Assembly: GCF_003313505.1 (NCBI RefSeq)
Contig: NZ_QMHO01000002.1
Span: 253,976-317,975, forward strand
Direction: 5' to 3'
Origin: Pedobacter nanyangensis
GTDB taxonomy: Bacteria; Bacteroidota; Bacteroidia; Sphingobacteriales; Sphingobacteriaceae
DNA length: 64,000 nt
Shown here: positions 52,524 through 61,205 of the stretch, in pieces
Numbering within the stretch: the stretch's first letter is position 1
Layout: each line of letters starts with the position of its first letter
The notes under the pieces: model-generated
What the model was told of the DNA's origin: nothing
Database searches by the model: none
Seen by the model: the letters and a program-made list of their open reading frames with translations, nothing else
Program-made: the position numbers and the translations under genes

Positions 52524-52892
52524 ATGACAAAGGACGAAATTTTAAACTTGGAGCATAGACTTTATCAAGCCATTAAAGAAAGTGATGTGCAGGTACTTGA
52601 CGAATTGCTACATGAAAATCTACTTTTTGTTAGCCCAGGTGGAGATGTAGTAACGAAAGAAATCGACCTAAACACTTATCGCAATGGCGACCTCAATATA
52701 AATGAGCTTACGCCTACGGTCGAAAACCTAAACATTATTGATGATATGGCAGTAATTACCTTGACCATAGCATTAAAAGGAAGCTACAAGGAACAGCCTT
52801 TTGGCGCTAAATATCGTTACATCCGATTTTGGAAAGAATTTCCCAGTGGTATTAAAGTGATTGGCGGAAGCGGAACTCGAATCGGAGCTTAA
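52524..52892 (+). CDS. NTF2-like/DUF4440 protein
   Basis: The 122-residue protein begins with a helix LNLEHRLYQAIKESDVQVLDEL, then LLHENLLFVSPGGDVVTKE, and four beta strands (VENLNIIDDMAVITL, KYRYIRFWKEF). This is the SnoaL/DUF4440 cone fold, used for small enzyme or binding functions. No catalytic residue can be assigned. Confidence 0.85.
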   Translation: MTKDEILNLEHRLYQAIKESDVQVLDELLHENLLFVSPGGDVVTKEIDLNTYRNGDLNINELTPTVENLNIIDDMAVITLTIALKGSYKEQPFGAKYRYIRFWKEFPSGIKVIGGSGTRIGA

Positions 52893-53015
52893 TTCCCCAT
52901 AAGGGTTTGCCTATAACAAAATTATTGAACTGGTTAATACACCTACTAAAGGCAAAGAAACGAGCTTTTAAAACAATTTCCTTTTAATACTGTTCCCTAA
53001 ATAAAATCAAATATC

Positions 53016-53231
53016 ATGGGAAAATCATTAGGCGTTGTATTAATTGTAGTTGGATTAATCATGCTCGTATGGAGCGGTTTTACCTACACCAAAAAGGAAA
53101 AAATTATTGATGCCGGTGCTATCCAAATTAGTGCAGACAAACAGGAAACTGTAAACTGGCCGCCCTATGTAGGGGCAATTGCGATGGTTGCTGGAGTAGT
53201 GATTTATGTTGCTGCTAAGCGTAGGCAATAA
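53016..53231 (+). CDS. Small two-helix membrane protein
   Basis: The 71-residue protein has two membrane helices (about 4-23 and 50-66) around a short polar loop, with a Gly-rich first helix SLGVVLIVVGLIMLVWSG. It resembles small DUF3185-like or similar proteins of unknown function. It ends just before a dispersed repeat. Confidence 0.72.
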   Translation: MGKSLGVVLIVVGLIMLVWSGFTYTKKEKIIDAGAIQISADKQETVNWPPYVGAIAMVAGVVIYVAAKRRQ

Positions 53232-53260
53232 AAAATGCAAAATTCTTGCCTTAATCCCCT

Positions 53261-53365
53261 AATTCCTTAATGGTTTTTATTTAAGCTATAACAAAACTCC
53301 ATTTTATTTTGAACCATTAAGAGATTAAATTCCATAGCAGCATGGTTTAATTTCTTAATGGTTTT
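53261..53365. repeat. CTTAATGGTTTT repeat cluster
   Basis: AATTCCTTAATGGTTTT (53261-53277) is followed by an inverted pair, AACCATTAAGAGATTAAA (53312-53329) and TTTAATTTCTTAATGGTT (53346-53363), 17 of 18 matching. The pair stands 15 bases after the lysA stop and may also end the lysA transcript. Confidence 0.65.
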
Positions 53366-53377
53366 CTATCTATCTAA

Positions 53378-54538
53378 TTAAGATGAAGCAACATCATCGC
53401 TAGTCACCGTTACAATCGCATCACGCAAATTGTAGTTAGAGGCCATCACCTCTCCATAAGCACCAGTACTTCTAATCGCAATCAAATCGTTTCTAAAAGT
53501 TTCCGGTAAAGCCACTTCTTTTCCAAAGCAGTCGGTACTTTCGCAAATCGGTCCCACTACATCGTATTTAACAGAACTTGATTTTTGGCTCAAATTCTCA
53601 ATCTGGTGATAAGCTTGGTAAAGTGCTGGACGCATCAATTCAGTCATGCCGGCATCCAATACAATGAAGTTCTTTTTCTTGCCATTTTTTACATAAAGCA
53701 CGCGGCTAATCAACGATGATGATTGACCTACCAGTGCCCTACCCAGTTCAAAATGCACTTCTTGATGAGGTTTGATGTCCAAGAAATCCGCGAAAATCTT
53801 GAAATAAGCTTCAAAGTCAGGGATTTGGGCATTTGGATGATGATAATCAATCCCCAAACCACCGCCAACATTCAGTACTTTAACCGTAAAGCCTTTATCC
53901 TCAAACCAAGCGGCAAATTCATTTACACGCACGCAAAGGTTTTTGTAAACGTCTAAATTGGTGATCTGCGAGCCAATATGGAAATGGATCCCCACAAACT
54001 CCAAATGAGTTGAGGCATTCAAAATTTCCGCCGCCGCAGGCATATCCCACGAGTTGATCCCGAATTTATTTTCATCCAAACCAGTGGTAATGTTCGCATG
54101 GGTATGCGCATCAACGTTCGGATTGATACGGATAGCCACTTTCGCTATTTTCTGTTTCTTTTCGGCCAAATCGTTAATCACCTGCAATTCTTGCAACGAC
54201 TCCACGTTAAAGCAAAAAATATCCTGGTCTAGGGCATAATTAATTTCCTTATCCGATTTACCCACGCCTGCAAAAACCACTTTGTTTTTAGCAAAACCAC
54301 TTTCAATCGCTTTCCTTACTTCGCCACCACTCACGCAATCAGCGCCAAAGCCAGTTGCATTAATTTGTGCCAACACTTTATCGTTAAAGTTGGCTTTCAT
54401 GGCGTAGTGCACATGAAAATTATAGGTATTTGCCGCATTACTACAAGTTTTTAACGTGTTACGCAACAAGTTAAGGTCGTAATAATAAAATGGCGTTTCT
54501 AAATTCGAAAAATGTGCTATATCTTTATCCGAAAACAT
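53378..54538 (-). CDS. lysA: Diaminopimelate decarboxylase
   Basis: I choose ATG 54538 (386 residues, MFSDKDIAHFSNLETPFYYYD); the frame extends to 54559. The protein is a fold III PLP enzyme: HYAMKANFNDKVL carries the PLP Lys, followed by FHIGSQI, NVGGGLGIDYHH, and GPICESTDCFGKE. It makes lysine from diaminopimelate. The start lies only four bases from the TTG of the divergent small ORF. lysC lies 490 bases further in the same direction but in the other position relative to the small ORF. Confidence 0.93.
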   Translation of the reverse strand: MFSDKDIAHFSNLETPFYYYDLNLLRNTLKTCSNAANTYNFHVHYAMKANFNDKVLAQINATGFGADCVSGGEVRKAIESGFAKNKVVFAGVGKSDKEINYALDQDIFCFNVESLQELQVINDLAEKKQKIAKVAIRINPNVDAHTHANITTGLDENKFGINSWDMPAAAEILNASTHLEFVGIHFHIGSQITNLDVYKNLCVRVNEFAAWFEDKGFTVKVLNVGGGLGIDYHHPNAQIPDFEAYFKIFADFLDIKPHQEVHFELGRALVGQSSSLISRVLYVKNGKKKNFIVLDAGMTELMRPALYQAYHQIENLSQKSSSVKYDVVGPICESTDCFGKEVALPETFRNDLIAIRSTGAYGEVMASNYNLRDAIVTVTSDDVASS

Positions 54539-54542
54539 AATC

Positions 54543-54710
54543 TTGAAATTTATACTCATCCTCTTCCTCGCCTTTTTAGGTTTTATCTATGCGGGCAACT
54601 ACATCGACTACCGTCAAGGCAATATTAGCCGCCGAGAATTTGAAAGAAGAGTTCGTATCTCAATTGTACTGATATTAATCGTTATTTTTATCTATTTCTA
54701 CTATCGCTAA
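54543..54710 (+). CDS. Small basic membrane protein, unknown
   Basis: This frame is too short for routine ORF lists: TTG 54543 to TAA 54708-54710, 55 residues. It begins with a hydrophobic helix (KFILILFLAFLGFIYAG), then a polar stretch NYIDYRQGNISRREFERRVR, and ends in a second helix (SIVLILIVIFIYFYY). Composition and pattern are protein-like. No ATG lies in frame upstream. It is divergent from lysA with only four bases between start codons, so the true start of one of them may differ. Confidence 0.5.
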   Translation: MKFILILFLAFLGFIYAGNYIDYRQGNISRREFERRVRISIVLILIVIFIYFYYR

Positions 54711-54790
54711 ACTATTTTGAAAAGCAAAGCAGTAGTAATTATTTACGTCAGTCCTGCTTTTCGCTGCAATCTTTTTGTCCCAACTAAGTC

Positions 54791-55027
54791 ATCCTCAGCT
54801 CGTGAGGATCTATTTCATAGCCATTTTTACCGCGTATGTACGGTCCTTATCAACAAAAAGTATTTACGCTTCAATCAGGTTTAACTAACCCGTTTCAGTT
54901 TTCCAAACAAACTTTTGTATGTACGTCATTTCAAATATGGTGTAGCCCCGAATTTTTGGAAGAGAAATCTTTAAACTAATTTAATCCAAAGATTTCTCCA
55001 TTTCGCTACGCTTCAGTCGAAATGACG
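54791..55027. repeat. Composite repeat block before lysC
   Basis: The gap from 54711 to 55048 (about 340 bases) holds no gene. It contains ATCCTCA/TGAGGAT (54791-54809), then GAGAAATCTTT/AAAGATTTCTC (54962-54998) and TCGAAATGACG. Shared cores with 23047 and 42361 mark a dispersed family. Confidence 0.6.
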
Positions 55028-55048
55028 ACCGACTCAAAGTCCTAAAGC

Positions 55049-56362
55049 TTATTCAAAAATCCTGTTGTGCAGGCTTCTTAATGCTTCAACCTTATCTTCA
55101 GTTTTTACCAATAAAGAAATGTTGTAAGCACTACCACCGTACGAAATCATCCTTACCGGAATATGTTTAATTGAATCTAATACTTTTGCCGCAAAACCAT
55201 GTTTCTCGGCACCAAAATCACCTACCACGCAAACAATGGTTTGGTCTCTGTCCAGCTCAACGCTACCAAAAGAGTTTAGTTCCTCTACAATTTTATCCAG
55301 GTTGTCTGTAAAATCAATGGTTAAAGACACCGCAACCTCCGAAGTAGTGATCATGTCAATTGGCGTTTTGTAACGCTCAAAAACCTCAAATACCTTGCGT
55401 AAAAACCCGTAAGCCAATAACATTCGGCTCGATTGGATTTTAATCGCCGTGATACCGTCTTTAGCAGCGATAGATTTGATTTTTCCTTTTTCGCTATCTG
55501 CACTAATGACCGTTCCCAGGGCTTTTGGCTCCATGGTATTTAGCAAACGCACAGGGATTTTATATTTCTGTGCAGGAAATACCGATTGTGGATGCAAAAT
55601 TTTGGCACCAAAGTAAGCCAACTCGGCAGCCTCATCAAATGACAAGTGGGAAATAGGTTTGGTACCTTTCACCACACGAGGGTCGTTATTGTGCATGCCA
55701 TCAATGTCCGTCCAAATTTGAACTTCATCCGCTAAAATAGCTGCCCCCAACAATGAAGCGGTATAATCGCTACCCCCACGACGCAAGTTATCTACTTCAC
55801 CAAAGCTGTTTCTGCAAATGAAACCTTGAGTGATAAACAACTTGTTTTCAGGATTTGACTCCAAAATCGGCATTAAATTCTCTGTTGTATAGGGAATTAC
55901 AGGTTCGTTATCCTCATCAATTTTCATAAAATCTAAAGCGGGCAACAATACCGAAGGCACGCCAATTGATTTTAAGTAAACATGGTAAAGCGTGGTCGAC
56001 AATAATTCGCCCTGCGCCAAAACCACTCTATCCTCAATAGCGGTAAAAACGTTGTTAGCCAAAGAAAGCAGGAAGTTGAAATGATAATCTACCACTTCTT
56101 GGCCTTGCTCCCTAAACTCGCCAGCTGGCAAAAGTTCTACAACAAAATCATTGTACTTCTCTTGTAAAGCTTTAATTAATTCAGTGCCCTTCTTCTTGTC
56201 CTCCTTCAGTAACGCATTTGAGATTTCAACCAAACTATTTGTAGTTCCAGACACAGCTGACAATACTACAATCTGTCTTTCTGATGGATCGATGATATCC
56301 AACAGTTTTTTCATACGTTCTGGGCTACCAACCGAGGTACCACCGAATTTTAAAATTTTCAT
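55049..56362 (-). CDS. lysC: Aspartate kinase
   Basis: The 437-residue protein is a monofunctional aspartokinase: KILKFGGTSVGSPERMKKLL at the start, LRRGGSDYTASLLGAAILAD, then two C-terminal ACT domains (about 290-437) that bind lysine or threonine for feedback control. It phosphorylates aspartate in lysine, methionine and threonine synthesis. It is separated from lysA by the small ORF and a repeat block, so the two genes are likely separate transcripts. Confidence 0.93.
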   Translation of the reverse strand: MKILKFGGTSVGSPERMKKLLDIIDPSERQIVVLSAVSGTTNSLVEISNALLKEDKKKGTELIKALQEKYNDFVVELLPAGEFREQGQEVVDYHFNFLLSLANNVFTAIEDRVVLAQGELLSTTLYHVYLKSIGVPSVLLPALDFMKIDEDNEPVIPYTTENLMPILESNPENKLFITQGFICRNSFGEVDNLRRGGSDYTASLLGAAILADEVQIWTDIDGMHNNDPRVVKGTKPISHLSFDEAAELAYFGAKILHPQSVFPAQKYKIPVRLLNTMEPKALGTVISADSEKGKIKSIAAKDGITAIKIQSSRMLLAYGFLRKVFEVFERYKTPIDMITTSEVAVSLTIDFTDNLDKIVEELNSFGSVELDRDQTIVCVVGDFGAEKHGFAAKVLDSIKHIPVRMISYGGSAYNISLLVKTEDKVEALRSLHNRIFE

Positions 56363-56532
56363 TTTTGAGTTATAGAATATAGAATTTTGTTATAATTGTA
56401 ACGGGGCGTGAAAATAAATAAAAGACTGTTAATTTTAGTCAAAGTATCGAAATAAAATGCGGTTTTTTTAATTTTGACCCAACCCTACCGAATATTATTT
56501 GTTTCTCCTATCGACATTAACCCTAATTTAAT

Positions 56533-58266
56533 ATGCAGTTAGATCCACAAACGCAAACAACCATACAAGCGTGGCTTGACGGAAATTACGACGAAATTAC
56601 CAAATCAGATATTCAAAAATTGTTAGACCAAGGAGCTTATACCGAGCTTACCGATGCGTTTTACAGAAACTTGGAATTTGGCACGGGCGGTTTACGTGGC
56701 ATTATGGGCGCTGGCTCCAACCGAATTAACAAATATACCATTGGAACAGCTACCCAAGGGTTGGCCAATTATTTATTAAAGAAATACCCGAGTGAGAAGA
56801 TTTGTGTAGCCATTGCGCACGACAGCCGAAATAACTCCGACGTATTTGCTAAAATCACGGCGGATGTATTTTCTGCCAACGGCATTAAGGTTTATTTCTT
56901 TTCGGCCTTACGCCCAACGCCAGAGCTTTCTTTTGCCATTCGCGAACTGGGCTGCAAAAGTGGGGTAATGCTAACCGCTTCGCACAATCCTAAGGAATAT
57001 AATGGTTATAAAGCTTACGGCGCAGATGGCGGCCAGTTTACCTCTCCTGATGATAAAATGGTGATGGACGAAGTAGCGGCTATCCAAAGTATAGATGAGG
57101 TGAAGTTTGATAGGATTGATAGCAATATTGACCTGATTGGTGAAGACATTGATCAAAAATACCTGAATAAAATCACGGCCCTCTCGGTATCTCCCGATGC
57201 CATTGAAAGGCAGAAAAACCTGAAAATTGTTTACTCTCCTATTCACGGTACGGGCATTACTTTAGTGCCAAAGGCTTTAGAGCAATTCGGTTTTACCAAT
57301 GTAACTATTGTAGAAGAACAAAGTAAACCTGATGGAAATTTCCCTACGGTGGTTTATCCAAATCCAGAAGAAAAGGAAGCTTTAACCTTGGCGCTTAAAA
57401 AAGCACAGGAAATTGATGCTGATTTGGTTTTAGCCACAGATCCAGATGCAGACCGTGTAGGTATTGCGGTAAAAAATACAGATGGTGAATTTGTGCTTTT
57501 AAACGGTAACCAAACGGGAAGCTTATTGGTGAACTACATGTTAACTGCTTGGCAAGAAAAAGGTAAATTAACTGGAAATGAATATGTAGTAAGTACCATT
57601 GTAACCACCAGTTTAATTAAGGCCATTTGTAAAGAAAAAGGTGTTGAATATTTTGAAACGCTTACTGGCTTTAAATGGATTGGTAAAGTAATGACCGAGC
57701 TTTTAGGTAAAAAGACCTTTATTGTGGGGGGTGAAGAAAGTTACGGTTACTTGGTTGGCGATTTAGTGCGTGATAAGGATGCTGTGATTTCGTGTGCTTT
57801 TATTGCCGAAATGACCGCGTTTTACAAAGACAAAGGCAGTAGTTTATTTGAAGCCATGATTGAAATGTACGTGAAATACGGCATGTACAAAGAAGATTTA
57901 GTGGCCATTACCAAGAAAGGAAAAACAGGTGCCGAGGAAATTAAAGCGATGATGGAGAAGTTTAGAAACAACCCTCCTGCTAAGCTTGGCGGTTCTGCCG
58001 TAGTAACCTTAAAGGACTACGAACTAAATAAAGAAACCGACATTAAATCGGGTAGCACTAAAGCACTAGGTTTCCCTAAATCAGATGTATTGCAATTTAT
58101 TACAGAAGATGGTAGCATCATTTCTGCACGCCCAAGTGGTACCGAACCTAAAATCAAATTCTATTGCAGTGTAAATGAGCCTTTGGCTAATAAAGATGAT
58201 TTTAAAGCGACTGAGCTGAAGTTGAACGAAAAAATTAAAACCATTATGCAGGATTTGCAGGCATAA
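56533..58266 (+). CDS. Phosphoglucomutase/phosphomannomutase
   Basis: The 577-residue phosphohexomutase has the phosphoserine motif MLTASHNPKEYNGYK with Ser150, metal site DPDADRVGIAV, sugar site GGEESYGYLVGD and C-terminal phosphate site RPSGTEPKIKFY. It interconverts hexose 1- and 6-phosphates. Length is that of the long bacterial phosphoglucomutase subfamily. A terminator follows six bases after the stop. Confidence 0.95.
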   Translation: MQLDPQTQTTIQAWLDGNYDEITKSDIQKLLDQGAYTELTDAFYRNLEFGTGGLRGIMGAGSNRINKYTIGTATQGLANYLLKKYPSEKICVAIAHDSRNNSDVFAKITADVFSANGIKVYFFSALRPTPELSFAIRELGCKSGVMLTASHNPKEYNGYKAYGADGGQFTSPDDKMVMDEVAAIQSIDEVKFDRIDSNIDLIGEDIDQKYLNKITALSVSPDAIERQKNLKIVYSPIHGTGITLVPKALEQFGFTNVTIVEEQSKPDGNFPTVVYPNPEEKEALTLALKKAQEIDADLVLATDPDADRVGIAVKNTDGEFVLLNGNQTGSLLVNYMLTAWQEKGKLTGNEYVVSTIVTTSLIKAICKEKGVEYFETLTGFKWIGKVMTELLGKKTFIVGGEESYGYLVGDLVRDKDAVISCAFIAEMTAFYKDKGSSLFEAMIEMYVKYGMYKEDLVAITKKGKTGAEEIKAMMEKFRNNPPAKLGGSAVVTLKDYELNKETDIKSGSTKALGFPKSDVLQFITEDGSIISARPSGTEPKIKFYCSVNEPLANKDDFKATELKLNEKIKTIMQDLQA

Positions 58267-58271
58267 ACCAG

Positions 58272-58304
58272 TTGGGTTTAGGACGAAAGCAATCCTAAAC
58301 CCAA
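58272..58304 (+). terminator. Rho-independent terminator
   Basis: TTGGGTTTAGGA (58272-58283) and TCCTAAACCCAA (58293-58304) form a perfect 12-bp stem, followed by TTTAAC. It ends the phosphohexomutase gene. Confidence 0.78.
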
Positions 58305-58322
58305 TTTAACAGCTCTTTGGTA

Positions 58323-59294
58323 ATGAAAAGGCTTATCTACATATTTCTTTTCTTCATTCTTTTCAAAATTGGGCATATCCAAGCGCAAAATCCCATCCGT
58401 AACTACACCGTTAATTATGGATACCTGAACATAAAAGGGCAACAGTTGGTTGTTCTCCGGAAATTTCACCAAGCTGGCAAAACCAAGTATTTTGCAGTTA
58501 ATGTGAATAGTTTGCAAACGTTGCTGGTTGACTCCATGGCCGTTTTTGTAAAAGCTACTACTTGGGCGCAGTTAGGTAATGTTTTTTCTAAAACACCCTA
58601 TTTCAAGGCCATTGCCAAAGCCAATGCCCAATCGTTCAGTTTACAAGATGCGGGCCTCATACACGGCTTTCCAAAAGAACAGGGTATTACCTTAACCATT
58701 GATTTATGTCCTTCGCATAAACCTTTAGACAGGAGCATCTTTTCTTCGTTAATTTCGGCTTATGCGAAAATTGAACAACCAGTACCTGTGGCCCTATCTA
58801 TTTCGGGGAAATTTCTGCTTACCCATCAAAATGACATCAACTGGTTGAAGCAGTTGGAAGATAGCGGAGAAATTAAAATTACCTGGATTAATCATACGTT
58901 TACCCATTATTACAATCCAAAAGAGCCTTTGGCAGATAATTTTTTGTTGAAACCCGGCACTAACATTTCATACGAAGTATTGGCTTTAGAAAAGGCGTTA
59001 TTGAGCAATGGTTTCATGCCCTCTGTATTTTTCAGGTTCCCAGGGTTGGTTTCAGATAATGTGATAGTTCAAATGATTACTAATTTTGGTTTAATTCCTA
59101 TAGGTAGCGATGCTTGGTTGGCCAAAGGTCAGGCGGCAAATAATGGTAGTGTGGTATTAATTCATGGCAATGGCAACGAACCTTTAGGTGTACAGGATTT
59201 TATTAAGCTGTTGAACCGTAATAAAAACAAGGTTTTGAAACAGCAATGGCTGATGTATGATTTGGGAGAAACAGTAAAGGATGAATTTCAGTAA
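58323..59294 (+). CDS. Degenerate polysaccharide-deacetylase-like exported protein
   Basis: From ATG 58323 the product has 323 residues with signal peptide MKRLIYIFLFFILFKIGHIQAQ; an upstream TTG is less likely. A NodB-like fold is suggested by ITLTIDLCPSHKPLD where deacetylases have TFDDGP, NHTFTHYY in place of HTxxHP, FFRFPGLVSD in place of RxPyG, and the C-terminal IHGNGNE. The metal-binding second Asp of motif 1 is Leu, so the normal zinc site is incomplete. It may bind rather than deacetylate a glycan. The gene stands alone between a phosphohexomutase and pyrG. Confidence 0.8.
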   Translation: MKRLIYIFLFFILFKIGHIQAQNPIRNYTVNYGYLNIKGQQLVVLRKFHQAGKTKYFAVNVNSLQTLLVDSMAVFVKATTWAQLGNVFSKTPYFKAIAKANAQSFSLQDAGLIHGFPKEQGITLTIDLCPSHKPLDRSIFSSLISAYAKIEQPVPVALSISGKFLLTHQNDINWLKQLEDSGEIKITWINHTFTHYYNPKEPLADNFLLKPGTNISYEVLALEKALLSNGFMPSVFFRFPGLVSDNVIVQMITNFGLIPIGSDAWLAKGQAANNGSVVLIHGNGNEPLGVQDFIKLLNRNKNKVLKQQWLMYDLGETVKDEFQ

Positions 59295-59314
59295 AGCTGA
59301 TTAAAACGTAAGCG

Positions 59315-59338
59315 GTCATGCTGAGTTTGTCGAAGCAT
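59315..59338. repeat. GTCATGCTGAG-type dispersed element
   Basis: The stretch starting GTCATGCTGAGTTTGTCGAA and ending GCAT matches a short sequence that recurs between genes in many bacterial genomes. Only this copy is in the window, so the call rests on memory. Confidence 0.4.
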
Positions 59339-59508
59339 CTGCAAGTGATTAAACAAATCCTCCGGCGAGTTAGGGAACGCCTATGAGGCTTAAAAAAACA
59401 AAAAAAGATATAAACAGCGCTTGTTTTCAGATTATCATTTGTAGGTCAGCACATTGCTGCCTCAAAAAATATATTATCAACAGCGCAGAAACAACGGCAA
59501 TATTTTCT

Positions 59509-59516
59509 TACCTTTG
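59509..59516 (+). promoter_or_regulatory. -7 box of pyrG
   Basis: TACCTTTG matches TAnnTTTG, 51 bases before the ATG at 59568. Confidence 0.5.
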
Positions 59517-59567
59517 TATCCCGTACAAAAAGCAACAAAATGTATTTGTTGCACCAAAAATTCATTC

Positions 59568-61184
59568 ATGACTAAGTATATTTTTGTTACGGGCGGTGTT
59601 ACTTCCTCATTAGGAAAAGGCATCATCTCCGCTTCTTTAGCTAAACTTTTACAGGCCAGGGGTTACCGCGTAACCATCCAAAAATTCGATCCATATATCA
59701 ATATCGATCCGGGAACTTTGAACCCTTATGAGCACGGCGAATGTTTTGTTACCGAAGATGGCGCAGAAACAGATTTGGATTTGGGGCATTATGAGCGTTT
59801 CTTGAATGTGCCCACTTCACAAGCAAACAACATTACTACGGGTCGTATTTACCAAAATGTCATCAACAAAGAGCGTCAAGGTGAATTTTTAGGGAAAACA
59901 GTACAGGTTGTACCACACATTACCGATGAAATTAAGCGCAACATGCGTATTTTGGGCGAAAGCGGCGACTATGACATCGTGATCACTGAAATTGGCGGAA
60001 CTGTTGGCGATATCGAATCATTACCGTTTGTAGAAGCTGTGCGTCAGTTTAAATGGGAAGAAGGTAACAACAATGCCATTGTGATCCACTTAACCTTGGT
60101 GCCGTTTTTAGCCGCCGCAGGTGAATTGAAAACCAAGCCAACGCAACACTCTGTTAAAGCATTATTGGAATATGGTATCCAACCAGATATTTTGGTGTGC
60201 AGAACAGAACACCATATCAGTCAGGATATTAGAAGAAAAATTGCCCTGTTTTGTAACGTTAACATCAACGCAGTAGTCGAATCGATGGATGCATCAACGA
60301 TTTATGATGTGCCTTTGTTGATGTATAAAGAGCAGTTGGATAAAACGGTATTGAGTAAATTAAAACTTCCTACCAAGGCCGAGCCTGATATGGAAAGCTG
60401 GAAAGATTTCTTAGGTCGTTTGAAAAATCCAACTTCGGAAGTGAGAATTGGCTTGGTGGGTAAATACGTTGAATTGCCAGATGCATATAAGTCTATTACA
60501 GAAGCATTTATTCATGCTGGTGCAAAAAACGAATGTAAGGTTCGCGTAGAATATATTCCTTCGGAGAGTATCTATGCCGAGAATGTAAAAGAAAAATTGG
60601 GCCATTTAGATGGCGTATTGGTGGCTCCAGGATTTGGTAGCCGTGGTATTGAAGGTAAAATTGATGCCATTAAATATGTAAGGGAAAACAACGTACCTTT
60701 CTTTGGTATTTGTTTGGGCATGCAGTGCTGTGTAATTGAATTTGGTAGAAACGTGTTAGGTTTAACTCATGCCAATACTACTGAAATCGATGAAAATGCC
60801 CCTCATCCAGTAATTAACATGATGGAAGAGCAAAAAAGCATTACTACTAAAGGCGGTACCATGCGTTTGGGAGCTTATCCTTGCGATGTTAAAAAAGGTA
60901 CAAAAGCCTATGCCGCTTATGGTAAGCAACATATCTCTGAAAGACACCGTCATCGTTATGAGTTCAATAACAAGTATTTAGAGCAATATGAAGCAGCTGG
61001 AATGATTGCTTCGGGGGTTAATCCGGAGAGTAATTTAGTGGAAATTGTAGAATTGAAAAACCATCCTTTTTTCGTTGGTGGACAGTTTCACCCAGAATTA
61101 AAATCGACAGTTGCTAATCCTCACCCACTTTTTATTAAATTTGTCGCCGCTGCAATGGAGCATGCGAAAAAGAAAACGAATTAA
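59568..61184 (+). CDS. pyrG: CTP synthase
   Basis: The start is ATG 59568 (538 residues, [19 protein letters not shown]); the frame is open 38 codons further upstream but that part is not protein-like. It has the amidoligase domain with [10 protein letters not shown] and [16 protein letters not shown], and the glutamine amidotransferase domain with Cys382 in [10 protein letters not shown] and the His-Glu pair in QFHPELKS. It converts UTP to CTP using glutamine. yidC follows by 21 bases. Confidence 0.97.
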   Translation: MTKYIFVTGGVTSSLGKGIISASLAKLLQARGYRVTIQKFDPYINIDPGTLNPYEHGECFVTEDGAETDLDLGHYERFLNVPTSQANNITTGRIYQNVINKERQGEFLGKTVQVVPHITDEIKRNMRILGESGDYDIVITEIGGTVGDIESLPFVEAVRQFKWEEGNNNAIVIHLTLVPFLAAAGELKTKPTQHSVKALLEYGIQPDILVCRTEHHISQDIRRKIALFCNVNINAVVESMDASTIYDVPLLMYKEQLDKTVLSKLKLPTKAEPDMESWKDFLGRLKNPTSEVRIGLVGKYVELPDAYKSITEAFIHAGAKNECKVRVEYIPSESIYAENVKEKLGHLDGVLVAPGFGSRGIEGKIDAIKYVRENNVPFFGICLGMQCCVIEFGRNVLGLTHANTTEIDENAPHPVINMMEEQKSITTKGGTMRLGAYPCDVKKGTKAYAAYGKQHISERHRHRYEFNNKYLEQYEAAGMIASGVNPESNLVEIVELKNHPFFVGGQFHPELKSTVANPHPLFIKFVAAAMEHAKKKTN

Positions 61185-61205
61185 TAGTCGTATCAAAACA
61201 ATATA

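Noticed and set aside
59454..59567. Upstream extension of pyrG
   Set aside because: The added residues precede the conserved [10 protein letters not shown] start and overlap the promoter box.
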